Part shown: piece after piece, positions 1-10,485 of the stretch
How positions within the stretch are numbered: position 1 is the first letter of the stretch
How the letters are laid out: each line of letters begins with the position of its first letter
Source of the DNA: Gallionella sp. UBA6045
GTDB taxonomy: Bacteria; Pseudomonadota; Gammaproteobacteria; Burkholderiales; Gallionellaceae
Reading direction: 5' to 3'
DNA: 17,545 bases
Assembly: GCA_002429165.1 (NCBI GenBank)
Contig: DIYV01000137.1
Coordinates: 1,213 to 18,757 of the forward strand
Program-made: the position numbers and the translations under genes
Notes under the pieces: model-generated
Seen by the model: only the letters and a program-made list of their open reading frames with translations
Database searches by the model: none
What the model was told of the DNA's origin: nothing

Positions 1-1050
1 GATCTGAAAGCCGCGAGCGCCCAGGCCGGCAACGAGGCGGTCGACCTGCTGGCCGGCGCAGATGGTTACGCGGAAGTGTATCCCGAGGACAAATACATCG
101 TGGTGCAGCACCTGCAGGCCGCGGGGCATGTGACCGGCATGACCGGCGACGGCGTCAACGATGCGCCCGCGCTGCGTCAGGCCGAAGTGGGCATCGCGGT
201 CAGCACCGCGACCGACGTCGCCAAGGGTGCGGCGAGTGTGGTGCTGACCGAACCGGGACTGACCAATATCGTGGCGCTGGTCGAGCAGGGGCGGACGATC
301 TACCAGCGCATCCTGACCTGGATCATCAACAAGATCAGCCGCACGATTCTGAAGGCGGCCTTCGTCGCCATCGCGTTCGTGGTGACCGGCAAGTTCGTCG
401 TCTCCGCCTTTGCGATGCTGCTGCTGGTGTTCATGACGGACTTCGCCAAGATCGCGCTGGCCACCGACAATGTTCGTCCATCCAGGAAGCCGGAAACATG
501 GAACATCGGCGGCTACATCACGGTGTCCGTGGTGCTGGGCATCGCGATGGTCGCGGAAGCACTCCTGCTGCTGTGGATAGGCTGGTCGCGCTTTGGTTTG
601 GCGACCAACGATAACGCCCTCTACACTTTCAGCTTTCTGACGCTGCTCTACATGGCCGCGTTTTCCATCGTGTCCGCGCGCGAGCGTCGCTGGTTCTGGT
701 CGACTATGCCCGGCAAGACGCTCATCGCGGCCCTTGCGGCGGATGTGCTGACAGGCACCGCCCTGACCTTCGCGGGCATTCCGGGGCTGATGCCATTACC
801 CTGGGGGCTGATGCTCGCAATTTTCGTCTATGCGATGGTGGCGTGCCTGGTCGTGAACGATGCCGTTAAGGTCGCGATGGCCAAATGGCGCGTTCTTGAC
901 AACGTGGCCAGGCAACCGGTCGATGTGACCCCACAGATCGCCAGGCGTGCCTATGAACTCTTCGAGCAGCGGGGCCGCCAGGATGGTCGGGCAGTCGAGG
1001 ACTGGGCGCAGGCGGAGCGGGATATTCGGAAAAATAAACCCCAAAAATAA
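1..1050 (+). CDS. P-type cation (probably H+) ATPase, C-terminal part, with DUF2934-like tail
   Basis: Membrane pump that uses ATP to move a cation, probably H+, out of the cytoplasm. The frame is open from base 1, so the gene starts upstream; the GTG at 76 is internal. Visible are the hinge motif TGDGVNDAP (142-168) and the following AEVGIAVSTATDVAKGA segment, then about six hydrophobic segments that fit M5-M10. The sequence MTDFAKIALATDNVRPSRKPE resembles the M6 region of plasma-membrane proton-efflux (P3A) ATPases. The DKTGT phosphorylation site lies outside the window. After the last membrane segment comes a soluble DUF2934-like module (928-1035) with QIARRAYELFEQRG and EDWAQAERDIRK, which is not a normal part of P-type ATPases. 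The same module occurs in AtpF downstream. Membership in the P-type family is sure; ion specificity is inferred. Confidence 0.9.
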   Translation, partial: DLKAASAQAGNEAVDLLAGADGYAEVYPEDKYIVVQHLQAAGHVTGMTGDGVNDAPALRQAEVGIAVSTATDVAKGAASVVLTEPGLTNIVALVEQGRTIYQRILTWIINKISRTILKAAFVAIAFVVTGKFVVSAFAMLLLVFMTDFAKIALATDNVRPSRKPETWNIGGYITVSVVLGIAMVAEALLLLWIGWSRFGLATNDNALYTFSFLTLLYMAAFSIVSARERRWFWSTMPGKTLIAALAADVLTGTALTFAGIPGLMPLPWGLMLAIFVYAMVACLVVNDAVKVAMAKWRVLDNVARQPVDVTPQIARRAYELFEQRGRQDGRAVEDWAQAERDIRKNKPQK

Positions 1051-3191
<2,141 letters not shown>

Positions 3192-3199
<8 letters not shown>

Positions 3200-3530
3200 A
3201 AAACCGGAACAAAAATCCGTGACCGGCGAGACCGAATTCAGCCAGCAGGTGGGCGATAAGGCGGCGCGCAAGCTCAAGGCGCAACGCCATGTCACACAGA
3301 CGGTCTGGTCCGGCCTGGGCATGATGGGGTTGATCGGCTGGTCGGTGGCGATACCCACGCTGCTCGGTGCGGCGCTGGGACTTTGGCTGGACAAGAGCTA
3401 TCCCGGCGGCCACTCCTGGACGCTGATGCTGCTGGCCATCGGCCTGGGTCTGGGCTGCTTTAATGCGTGGCATTGGGTGGCCAAGGAAGACAGGGAAATT
3501 CACGAGCAGGAGGGAGGCGATCATGATTGA
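3192..3530 (+). CDS. atpQ: N-ATPase accessory membrane protein AtpQ (ATPase gene 1 family)
   Basis: Small membrane protein of 112 residues, found specifically in N-ATPase operons and related to AtpI/AtpZ-type assembly factors. Residues 1-35 are polar. Two membrane segments follow: about 39-63, ending in the family-typical LGAALGLWLDKSYPGG, and about 76-93 (LMLLAIGLGLGCFNAW). The ATG at 3192 is chosen because GGAG (3181-3184) sits 7 bases upstream; an in-frame TTG at 3177 is less likely. The start overlaps the atpC stop by 8 bases. By analogy with AtpI/AtpZ it may help c-ring assembly or ion uptake; its exact role is not established. Confidence 0.88.
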
Positions 3531-3834
3531 TCCGTTGAGCCTGACATTCGCTGTGCTGGCGGGAACCATGCTCGGAGCGATATTTTTTGGCGGCCTGTGG
3601 TGGACAGTGCGCAAGGGCGTTTCGTCCGGACATCCGGCACTGTGGTTCTCTGTCAGCATGCTGCTGCGGATTTGCATAGTCGTGCTCGGTTTCCATTTTA
3701 TCCTCGGGGATAACTGGCAGAGACTGCTTGCGGGCCTGCTCGGTTTCATCATCGCGCGCATTGCCATGACGAGGCTCACTCGAGCAGCGCGGCAACAAAA
3801 CCAATTGGTGCAGGAGGCCGGCCATGCACCTTAG
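3523..3834 (+). CDS. atpR: N-ATPase accessory membrane protein AtpR
   Basis: Three-helix membrane protein of 103 residues, diagnostic of N-ATPase operons. The N-terminal segment contains the family-typical LGAIFFGGLWWTVRKG (residues 17-32). Arg49 in the second helix (SMLLRICIVV) and Arg79 in the third (FIIARIAM) are charged residues within the membrane. Such arginines have been proposed to interact with the acidic residues of the c subunit during ring assembly; that is inference here. The ATG at 3523 is supported by an excellent ribosome site (AGGAGGGAGG, 3508-3517). It overlaps the atpQ stop by 8 bases, the same geometry as the atpC/atpQ junction. Confidence 0.9.
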   Translation: MIDPLSLTFAVLAGTMLGAIFFGGLWWTVRKGVSSGHPALWFSVSMLLRICIVVLGFHFILGDNWQRLLAGLLGFIIARIAMTRLTRAARQQNQLVQEAGHAP

Positions 3835-4531
3835 TCCCGATGAAATCATCTTCTGGCAATCCGGCTTTGTTAAGCTCAACGCCACGATCGTTTACACATG
3901 GGGGCTGATGGCCGTGCTGGCGGTTGGCTCAAAACTTGTCACGCGCAAACTTTCCACAGGCCTGCAGCGTACGCGCTGGCAGAATCTGCTGGAGATCGTC
4001 GTCACCGGCATCGACAAGCAAATCGCAGAGGTGGGCATGAGCCAGCCGCAGAAATACCTCGGCTTTCTCGGTACCCTGTTCCTGTTTGTCGCGATGGCGA
4101 GCCTCTTCACCATCGTCCCGGGCTATGAACCGCCGACCGGTTCGCTATCGACTACCGCGGCGCTGGCGATCTGTGTGTTCGTCGCGGTGCCGCTGTTCGG
4201 CATCGAGGATCAGGGGCTGGGCGGATACCTTGGAGATTACCTGAAGCCGACGGTCATCATGCTGCCGTTCAACATCATCAGCGAACTGTCGCGCACCCTG
4301 GCCTTGGCGGTCCGCCTGTTCGGCAACATGATGAGCGGGACGATGATACTTGCCATCCTGCTGACCATCACGCCGTTCATCTTCCCGATCGCGATGAGCG
4401 CGCTCGGACTGCTGACCGGCATGGTGCAGGCCTACATCTTCAGCATCCTGGCCACGGTTTACATCGCGGCTGCCACGCGAGTCCGCAAGCCAAAACCAGT
4501 TCCGGCACCAGAACCGGCAGCAAAACAATGA
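3824..4531 (+). CDS. atpB: N-ATPase Fo subunit a
   Basis: Stator subunit that forms the ion half-channels next to the c-ring. It has five to six membrane helices. The essential arginine is visible as Arg164 in LALAVRLFGNMMSG. Glu154 (NIISELSR) and Gln202 (MVQAYIFSIL) match conserved channel residues of the family. The C terminus (residues 219-235) is a short tail rich in K, P and A. This tail is similar in composition to the tails on the alpha, beta and b subunits. The start is set by AGGAGG (3812-3817) 6 bases upstream, and it overlaps the atpR stop by 11 bases. The 235-residue length is usual for N-type a subunits. Confidence 0.95.
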   Translation: MHLSPDEIIFWQSGFVKLNATIVYTWGLMAVLAVGSKLVTRKLSTGLQRTRWQNLLEIVVTGIDKQIAEVGMSQPQKYLGFLGTLFLFVAMASLFTIVPGYEPPTGSLSTTAALAICVFVAVPLFGIEDQGLGGYLGDYLKPTVIMLPFNIISELSRTLALAVRLFGNMMSGTMILAILLTITPFIFPIAMSALGLLTGMVQAYIFSILATVYIAAATRVRKPKPVPAPEPAAKQ

Positions 4532-4562
4532 AGCACCAACCACGACCAGCAAAGGAGAAATT

Positions 4563-4844
4563 ATGGACAGCATGACTATTATCGCGGTGGCATCAATTGT
4601 CACTGCCGGCCTGACGATCGCCCTCGGCAGTATCGGGCCTGCGCTCGGCGAAGGGCGTGCGGTTGCCACGGCCTTGACTTCGCTGGCGCAGCAACCCGAT
4701 GCCGCAACGACGATCACGCGCACCCTGTTCGTCGGACTGGCAATGATCGAGTCCATTGCGATCTACTGTTTCGTGGTCTCGATGATTCTCCTTTTCGCCA
4801 ACCCGTTCTGGAACCACGTCATCGCGCTGGCGCCGGGAAAATAA
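4563..4844 (+). CDS. atpE: N-ATPase Fo subunit c (rotor ring)
   Basis: Hairpin proteolipid of 93 residues that forms the rotating ring. Helix 1 contains GSIGPALGEGRA and helix 2 contains LAMIESIAIY. Two carboxylates are present in the ion-site region: Glu63, the essential one, and Glu30, at the position of Gln32 in the Na+-binding c subunit of Ilyobacter. Ser64 and Tyr68 are also kept. The polar loop reads AQQP instead of the common ARQP. The double-Glu site is typical of N-ATPases; the coupling ion (H+ or Na+) cannot be read from sequence alone. A strong AGGAG (4553-4557) sits 5 bases before the ATG and fits the need for many copies of this subunit. A 31-base gap separates it from atpB. Confidence 0.96.
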   Translation: MDSMTIIAVASIVTAGLTIALGSIGPALGEGRAVATALTSLAQQPDAATTITRTLFVGLAMIESIAIYCFVVSMILLFANPFWNHVIALAPGK

Positions 4845-4847
4845 GTC

Positions 4848-6077
4848 ATGCTGATAGACTGGTTCACCGTCATCGCTCAAGTCGTCAACTTCCTCATTCT
4901 GGTGTGGTTGTTGAAGCACTTCCTTTACCGGCCGATCCTCGACGCCATAGACGCGCGTGAGAAAAGGATCGCCAGGGAGCTGGCAGACGCCGACGCGAAA
5001 AAGGCCGAAGCCCGCAAAGAGCGCGACGAGTTCCAGCACAAGAACGAGGAGTTTGATCAGCAGCGCAGCGCGCTGATGAACAAGGTGACGGAGGAAGCGA
5101 AAACCGAACGCCAGCGCCTGCTCGATGAAGCGAGGCAGGCGGCCGACGCCCTGAGCGCCAAGCGATATGAGGCGCTGCAAAACGATGCACATAACCTGAA
5201 TCAGGCGATCAGCCGCCGGACACAGCAGGAAGTATTCGCCATCGCGCGCAAGGCGCTGACCGATCTCGCCGCGGCGAGTCTGGAAGAACGCCTGGCCGAG
5301 GTGTTCACTCGCCGCTTGCGCGAGATGGACGAGCAGGCGAAAAGATCCCTGGGTGAGGCTATCAAGACAGCATCAGAACCTGCGCTGGTGCGCAGCGCCT
5401 TTGACCTGCCTGCTGCCCAGCGCACCGCGATACAACAGGCGCTGAACCAGGCGTTTTCGGCTGAGATCCCCATCCGTTTCGAGACCGCGCCGGAACTGAT
5501 CAGCGGCATCGAGCTCACCGCGAATGGACAAAAAGTGGCGTGGAGCATCGCGGACTATCTGGTGTCGCTGGAAAAAGGCGTAGCCGAATTGCTGAAAGAG
5601 AAGGAACAAGCTGAAGCACAGGCACAGGCCCGGGCACAGGCAAAGAAACCGTCAGTCTTGACACAGCAGATCGGCCAGCGAGCCTACGAGCTTTACGAGG
5701 AGCATGGACATAAGGCTGGACATGCAGCCGAGGACTGGGAGCAGGCAGAGCACGAGATCCGGAAAGAGATACTTAGACCCGTCAAAACCGGGCCCAAGGC
5801 CGAAATCAAACCCCGGGCCAAAGCGAATCTTGAGCCGGAAGCGGAAGCCAAGCCCGAAGACAAAGTAGCGCACGAGCCTGCAAGCAAAGTCGACCCCGTG
5901 CCGGAAGGCAAATCTGCAGACAAAGTGGGATCGAAGCCTGCAGCTAAAGACGCCCCTGGATCTGCAGCCAAAGCCGAAGCTAAACCAGCAACCGAAGCCG
6001 AGCCCAAGCCCGAAGGAAAACCAGTAGCCAAACCGGAAGCCACAGCCGAAACCGAGCCTGAAAAAAAGAGCCGATGA
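4848..6077 (+). CDS. atpF: N-ATPase Fo subunit b, delta-like fusion with added DUF2934 module and KPE-rich tail
   Basis: Peripheral stalk subunit. Residues 1-30 are the membrane anchor ([19 protein letters not shown]), residues 35-170 a long charged coiled coil, and residues about 175-250 a delta/OSCP-like segment (FDLPAAQR, then [19 protein letters not shown]). That segment explains the absence of atpH. Family members usually end near residue 250. This protein continues for about 160 residues: a DUF2934-like module at 271-307 ([27 protein letters not shown]; bases 5658-5768), then a 102-residue low-complexity tail of K, P, E and A (5769-6074). The module is about 57% identical (21 of 37 positions, counted by eye) to the one ending the P-type ATPase. 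The gene lies 3 bases after atpE and its stop overlaps atpA (ATGA). Confidence 0.95.
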   Translation: MLIDWFTVIAQVVNFLILVWLLKHFLYRPILDAIDAREKRIARELADADAKKAEARKERDEFQHKNEEFDQQRSALMNKVTEEAKTERQRLLDEARQAADALSAKRYEALQNDAHNLNQAISRRTQQEVFAIARKALTDLAAASLEERLAEVFTRRLREMDEQAKRSLGEAIKTASEPALVRSAFDLPAAQRTAIQQALNQAFSAEIPIRFETAPELISGIELTANGQKVAWSIADYLVSLEKGVAELLKEKEQAEAQAQARAQAKKPSVLTQQIGQRAYELYEEHGHKAGHAAEDWEQAEHEIRKEILRPVKTGPKAEIKPRAKANLEPEAEAKPEDKVAHEPASKVDPVPEGKSADKVGSKPAAKDAPGSAAKAEAKPATEAEPKPEGKPVAKPEATAETEPEKKSR

Positions 6078-7741
6078 CCATGGAACCCGAGAGCCTCCAG
6101 AACGTTTTCAACAGCGCCTTTGCCGGGATCAGCCAGGCGCGGGAAGCCTGCACGCCGCAACTGAGGCTGAAGGAAGTGGGCACGATCACCAGTATCGCGA
6201 CGGGCATCGCAACGGTTACCGGTCTTCCCGGCGTGGGTTTTGAAGAGGTGCTGAAGTTTCCCGGCGATGTGTATGGCATCGCATTCAACGTCGACGAGGA
6301 CGAGATCGGTGTCGTTCTGCTGGGGGACTACTGGCAGTTGCATGCGGGAGATGAGGTCGAACGCAGGGGACACGTGATGGACGTGCCGGTGGGTGACGGA
6401 TTGATCGGGCGCATCATCAATCCGATGGGGCATCCGCTCGACGGCAACGGCCCGCTGGCATCCGGCGCGCGTTTGCCGGTCGAACGCCCGGCCGCTTCCA
6501 TCATGGACCGCGCGCCCGTCACGGTTCCGTTGCAGACCGGCATCAAGGTCATCGATGCACTCATCCCGGTCGGGCGCGGCCAGCGCGAATTGATACTCGG
6601 CGACCGGCAGACCGGCAAGACCGCGATCGCGCTCGACACGATACTCAATCAGCGCGGCCAGAATGTGCTGTGCGTCTATTGCGCCATCGGCCAGCGCGCA
6701 TCCGGCGTGGCCAAAGTGATCGCCGCCCTGCGCGAAAATGGCGCGATGGATTACACCATCGTGGTGGTCACCGAAGGCAACGATCCGCCCGGCCTGGCTT
6801 ACATCGCGCCTTACGCTGCGACCAGCATCGCCGAGTATTTCATGGAACAGGGCCGCGACGTGCTGATCATTTACGACGATCTGACGCATCATGCGCGCGC
6901 CTATCGCGAACTGTCTTTGCTGCTGCGCCGCCCGCCCGGACGCGAGGCCTTTCCCGGCGACATCTTTTACATACACTCGCGGCTGCTGGAGCGCGCCACG
7001 CATTTGCGACCGGAGCTCGGTGGCGGCTCGCTGACAGCGCTGCCGATTATCGAAACCGAAGCGCAGGATATTTCCGCCTACATTCCAACCAACCTGATTT
7101 CCATCACGGATGGGCAGATATACCTCTCGCCGTCGTTGTTCGAATTGGGCGTGCTGCCCGCAGTCGACGTCGGCAAATCCGTTTCGCGCGTCGGTGGCAA
7201 GGCGCAACGCGCGGCTTACCGTGCCGTGGCGGGCGATCTCAAGCTTGCCTATGCACAGTTCGAGGAGCTGGAAACGTTCTCACGATTCGGCGCCCGGCTG
7301 GATGAAAGTACCCGCAAGATCATCGAGCACGGACGGCGTATCCGCGCCTGCCTCAAGCAGCCGGAATTCACGCCGGTATCGGTAGCTGCGCAAATCGCCG
7401 TACTGCTGGCATTGACCGCGAAACTTTTCGACAGCGTGCCGCTGGAGCAGATGACTGATGCCGAGCTTGCCGTGCGCGAGGCGGCGGCAGAAATTCCGGC
7501 CGAGGTCAGCGCGCGCTTCGATACCGCCGACCAGTTAAGCGATGAGGATAGGGAAGCAATCATTGCAATCGCCCGCCAGGCACTCGCGCCTTTTCAACCC
7601 AAGTCAGAGACAACAACCAAGTTGAAGCCCGAGTCCGAAACCGAGCCCGAAGCCAAACCCAAGTCTGATGGCGGCACCAAGCCGGAAGCTCCAGCGGACA
7701 CCAAACCAAAGCCCGAGACGGAAGCCGAGGAGCAGCCATGA
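6074..7741 (+). CDS. atpA: N-ATPase F1 subunit alpha
   Basis: Non-catalytic nucleotide-binding subunit of the F1 head that supplies the arginine finger to beta. The Walker A loop is GDRQTGKT (176-183). The Walker B strand is VLIIYDDLT (263-271). The arginine finger is Arg372 in [12 protein letters not shown]. The conserved protein ends near residue 508. A 47-residue tail rich in K, P, E and T follows (509-555, bases 7598-7738), resembling the tails of AtpD, AtpB and AtpF. The start overlaps the atpF stop by 4 bases (ATGA); a second in-frame ATG two codons later (6080) cannot be excluded. A large antisense frame across this gene is judged to be a shadow. Confidence 0.96.
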   Translation: MTMEPESLQNVFNSAFAGISQAREACTPQLRLKEVGTITSIATGIATVTGLPGVGFEEVLKFPGDVYGIAFNVDEDEIGVVLLGDYWQLHAGDEVERRGHVMDVPVGDGLIGRIINPMGHPLDGNGPLASGARLPVERPAASIMDRAPVTVPLQTGIKVIDALIPVGRGQRELILGDRQTGKTAIALDTILNQRGQNVLCVYCAIGQRASGVAKVIAALRENGAMDYTIVVVTEGNDPPGLAYIAPYAATSIAEYFMEQGRDVLIIYDDLTHHARAYRELSLLLRRPPGREAFPGDIFYIHSRLLERATHLRPELGGGSLTALPIIETEAQDISAYIPTNLISITDGQIYLSPSLFELGVLPAVDVGKSVSRVGGKAQRAAYRAVAGDLKLAYAQFEELETFSRFGARLDESTRKIIEHGRRIRACLKQPEFTPVSVAAQIAVLLALTAKLFDSVPLEQMTDAELAVREAAAEIPAEVSARFDTADQLSDEDREAIIAIARQALAPFQPKSETTTKLKPESETEPEAKPKSDGGTKPEAPADTKPKPETEAEEQP

Positions 7742-8661
7742 GCGACACCGCCGCGAGCCTGCGCCGCAAGATCGCCAGCGCCGGAGATCTGGAATCCGTG
7801 GTGCGCACGATGAAAGCCATGGCCGCATCGAACATCGGGCAGTACGAGAATGCGGTGCGCTCTCTGGATGATTATTACCGGACGGTGCAACTGGGTTTGG
7901 CCGCTTGTTTTCAGCAGAATGAACCCCGGACCATGACGCCAGCCAGGCACAGGAAGGCGGGGGCGATAGGGGCGGTGGTGTTTGGTTCCGACCAGGGGCT
8001 GGTTGGACAGTTCAATGATGTGATGGTGGAGTTTGTCGTGGATACGCTGGGAAAGTTGCCGGGTGAAAAAACGGTATGGGCGGTCGGCGAACGCATTCAG
8101 TCGCGCCTCGCAGACACCGGCTTGTTGCCGGGGAAAGACTTCATCCTGCCGAATTCCATCAGTGCCATCACTTCACTGGTCGGGCAGATTCTGGTCGAGA
8201 TCGAAAGACATCGCGAAAAAGCCGGGATAGAGCAGATTTACCTTTTTCATAATCGCCCCGAGTCCGGCGCGATTTATACCCCCGTCAGCCAACGGCTGCT
8301 GCCGCTGGACGAAGAGTGGAGACGCGATCTGGAAGAAATCCCATGGCCGACCGGAAATTTGCCCGAGGTCATGAATGACCGGGAACAGACGCTGCTGGCC
8401 ATGGTTCGCGAATATCTTTTTGTCTCGCTGTTCAGGGCGTGTGCCGAATCCCTGGCGAGCGAAAATGCCAGCCGCCTGGCCGCGATGCAACGCGCTGAAA
8501 AAAATATCGACGAATTGTCAGAGGACTTGAAGCGGAGCTTTCACCGTCTGCGCCAGAGCGGCATCGACGAAGAGCTGTTCGACGTCGTCGCCGGTTTCGA
8601 GGCGCTGAAAGTCACTCGGAAGTCGAATGATTACCAAGGAAAACAGAAAGGATCAGAATGA
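7738..8661 (+). CDS. atpG: N-ATPase F1 subunit gamma
   Basis: Central rotating shaft connecting the F1 head to the c-ring. The N-terminal helix carries the family pattern [15 protein letters not shown] (residues 19-33). The middle domain contains [16 protein letters not shown] (78-93). The C-terminal helix ends with [16 protein letters not shown], the usual gamma terminus. The length of 307 residues is within the normal range. The ATG overlaps the atpA stop by 4 bases, and GAGGAG (7725-7730) lies 7 bases upstream. It is the last structural gene of the N-ATPase, but translation continues directly into ppk2 through another ATGA overlap. Confidence 0.95.
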   Translation: MSDTAASLRRKIASAGDLESVVRTMKAMAASNIGQYENAVRSLDDYYRTVQLGLAACFQQNEPRTMTPARHRKAGAIGAVVFGSDQGLVGQFNDVMVEFVVDTLGKLPGEKTVWAVGERIQSRLADTGLLPGKDFILPNSISAITSLVGQILVEIERHREKAGIEQIYLFHNRPESGAIYTPVSQRLLPLDEEWRRDLEEIPWPTGNLPEVMNDREQTLLAMVREYLFVSLFRACAESLASENASRLAAMQRAEKNIDELSEDLKRSFHRLRQSGIDEELFDVVAGFEALKVTRKSNDYQGKQKGSE

Positions 8662-9527
8662 AAATCAATATCAAGGATTTCCGTGTGCTGGCAGGGAAAA
8701 AGGTCAAGCTCGACAGGTGGCCGACGCGGGTGAAACCGGTATACAAGTCGAAGAAAAAATACAAGGAACTCCTCGAAAAGCACGTTGAGGAACTGAGCGA
8801 ACAGCAACAGCTGCACTACGCATCCAACCGTTATGCGGTGCTGCTGATTTTCCAGGCGATGGATGCCGCAGGGAAGGACGGCGCCATCAGACACGTGATG
8901 TCCGGTGTCAATCCGCAGGGCTGCCAGGTGTTCAGCTTCAAACATCCGAACCCCGAGGAACTGGAACATGATTTTCTGTGGCGCACCATGCAGGCCCTGC
9001 CGGAACGCGGCCGGATCGGCATCTTCAACCGCTCCTATTACGAGGAAGTGCTGATCGTCCGGGTGCATCCGGAGATTCTGCAAGCCGAGAATATTCCGGA
9101 CGGTCTGACGAACAAGGAAACCATCTGGCCGGAGCGTTATCGCTCCATCGTTGACATGGAGGAACACCTGCACCGCAACGGCACGCGTATCATCAAGTTC
9201 TTCCTGCACCTTTCGGAAGAGGAGCAGCGCAAGCGCTTCCTCGGGCGCATAGATAAGCCCGACAAGAACTGGAAGTTCAGCCTCGCCGATATCGAGGAAC
9301 GGAAATTCTGGAAACAGTACATGCGGGCCTATGAAGAATGCCTGAGCACAACCAGCACGGGCAATGCACCGTGGTATGTCGTACCCGCCGACGACAAGGA
9401 GAATGCGCGGCTGATCATCTCCGAGATCGTTCTCGACACATTCAAGTCCCTGGAATTGTCCTACCCGAAGGCCAGCTCGGAACACCAGCGGGAATTGCAG
9501 GCGATCCGCAAACAGCTGGTGAAATAA
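8658..9527 (+). CDS. ppk2: Polyphosphate kinase 2 (PPK2), polyphosphate:nucleotide phosphotransferase
   Basis: Soluble enzyme that transfers phosphate between polyphosphate and nucleotides. It either regenerates ATP (or other NTP) from polyphosphate or acts in reverse. The P-loop is AMDAAGKDG (residues 67-75), the PPK2 form of Walker [17 protein letters not shown] (124-139) is the conserved second motif. The lid region includes [16 protein letters not shown] (193-208), and the conserved C-terminal [10 protein letters not shown] is at 238-247. The length of 289 residues is normal for a one-domain PPK2. I cannot assign class I, II or III with confidence. The start overlaps the atpG stop by 4 bases and has AAAGGA (8647-8652) 5 bases before ATG, so it is translationally coupled to the N-ATPase. 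The placement suggests ATP supply for an ATP-driven pump, which is inference. Confidence 0.93.
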   Translation: MKINIKDFRVLAGKKVKLDRWPTRVKPVYKSKKKYKELLEKHVEELSEQQQLHYASNRYAVLLIFQAMDAAGKDGAIRHVMSGVNPQGCQVFSFKHPNPEELEHDFLWRTMQALPERGRIGIFNRSYYEEVLIVRVHPEILQAENIPDGLTNKETIWPERYRSIVDMEEHLHRNGTRIIKFFLHLSEEEQRKRFLGRIDKPDKNWKFSLADIEERKFWKQYMRAYEECLSTTSTGNAPWYVVPADDKENARLIISEIVLDTFKSLELSYPKASSEHQRELQAIRKQLVK

Positions 9528-9551
9528 CAGTGCAAGGTTGAAGAGATATCC

Positions 9552-10367
9552 ATGAAAAAGTTATTTCACAAAGATCGGCAAAACACGGCCGAACAGGGAC
9601 GCATGGTTCAGAAGCAGGCATCCCTGGATTTTCTGGACCCGGCGCACGAATGGCGCCGCATTTTTGCCGAGACATGGGGTACCTTCCTGCTGGTTCTCGT
9701 CGCCGCAGGAGGCGGGGCCGTGGCTGTCAAGAGCGGCGGTGCCGTCACACTGGGCATGCAGGTGGTGGCACCAGGACTGATGGTGATGGCGATCATCTAC
9801 TTTATGGGCACGGTCAGCGGCGCGCATCTGAATCCGGCAGTCACGCTGGCATTTGCGTTGCGGCGCAATTTCCCATGGCGCCGCGTGCCGGCCTATGTGC
9901 TGGCGCAGCTGTTCGGCGGTGTCGCGGCGGCGGAATTCCTGCATGCCATGTTCGGCACAGCCGGTGCGCTTGGCGCGACCGTGCCGGGCAGCGGTATCGG
10001 CAACGGGACTGCATTGGCGATGGAGGTGGTGCTGACAGCCGGGCTGGTGAACACGATTCTGGGCACGGCCTCGGGAGCGCGCAACATCGGAACCAACGGT
10101 GCCATTGCGGTGGGCGGTTACATCGCGTTGGCGGGTCTATGGGCGGCACCGATCAGCGGCGCCTCAATGAACCCGGCCCGTTCGTTCGCGCCTGATCTGG
10201 TGCGCGGCGATCTGGGCACGACATGGATCTACATAGCCGGGCCGGTGATGGGGGCACTGATCGGGGTCGCTTTCGAGTGGATACTCAAAGGAAAACCCAC
10301 CGCTGCGGGAGCGATTGCGGCACAGGGTACGCTCGATAATGATGATTCAGGGAAGCCGGAAGTCTGA
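9552..10367 (+). CDS. Aquaporin / MIP-family channel
   Basis: Integral membrane channel for water or small neutral solutes. Both pore motifs are present: GAHLNPAVTLAF (NPA at 94-96) and GASMNPARSFAP (NPA at 207-209, with the selectivity-filter Arg210). About six membrane helices can be traced between residues 38 and 245. The first 35 residues form a charged cytoplasmic extension longer than in AqpZ, and the C-terminal 25 residues are polar. I do not assign it to AqpZ or GlpF, because the other selectivity positions are small residues and the substrate is unclear. It begins 24 bases after ppk2 on the same strand and is probably the last gene of the operon. A role in osmotic balance alongside the ion pumps is inferred. 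Confidence 0.9.
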   Translation: MKKLFHKDRQNTAEQGRMVQKQASLDFLDPAHEWRRIFAETWGTFLLVLVAAGGGAVAVKSGGAVTLGMQVVAPGLMVMAIIYFMGTVSGAHLNPAVTLAFALRRNFPWRRVPAYVLAQLFGGVAAAEFLHAMFGTAGALGATVPGSGIGNGTALAMEVVLTAGLVNTILGTASGARNIGTNGAIAVGGYIALAGLWAAPISGASMNPARSFAPDLVRGDLGTTWIYIAGPVMGALIGVAFEWILKGKPTAAGAIAAQGTLDNDDSGKPEV

Positions 10368-10378
10368 ACAAAGCAGCG

Positions 10379-10454
10379 TGGTGGAGGTGATCAGGATCGA
10401 ACTGACGGCCTTCTGATTGCGAACCAGACGCTCTCCCAACTGAGCTACACCCCC
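10379..10454 (-). tRNA. tRNA-Ala, anticodon CGC
   Basis: A full 76-base cloverleaf can be drawn on the minus strand. The acceptor stem GGGGGTG pairs with CACCTCC and includes the G3-T70 wobble pair that is the identity element of alanine tRNA. The D stem is GCTC/GAGC. The anticodon stem is TCTGG/TCAGA with loop TTCGCAA, giving anticodon CGC (bases 10421-10419). The T stem is GTCAG/CTGAT with loop TTCGATC. The 3' CCA is encoded (10381-10379). It reads the codon GCG. It lies 12 bases past the aquaporin stop and 31 bases downstream of the cbbY-like gene. No clear T-run terminator follows it. Confidence 0.93.
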
Positions 10455-10485
10455 ACGGCTGGGGTAGATGCTAAACAGAAACCGG

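Noticed and set aside
76..78. GTG as the start of the P-type ATPase frame
   Set aside because: The frame is open to base 1 and the upstream residues continue the P domain, so the GTG is an internal valine codon in a gene cut by the window edge.
5693..7207. A 504-codon open frame on the minus strand across atpF and atpA
   Set aside because: It lies antisense to two clearly conserved genes, its translation resembles no family I know, and long antisense frames are common in GC-rich genes.
4563..8661. Missing atpH (delta) as a sign of a broken ATPase operon
   Set aside because: N-ATPase operons normally lack a separate delta gene, and a delta-like segment is visible in AtpF (about residues 175-250).
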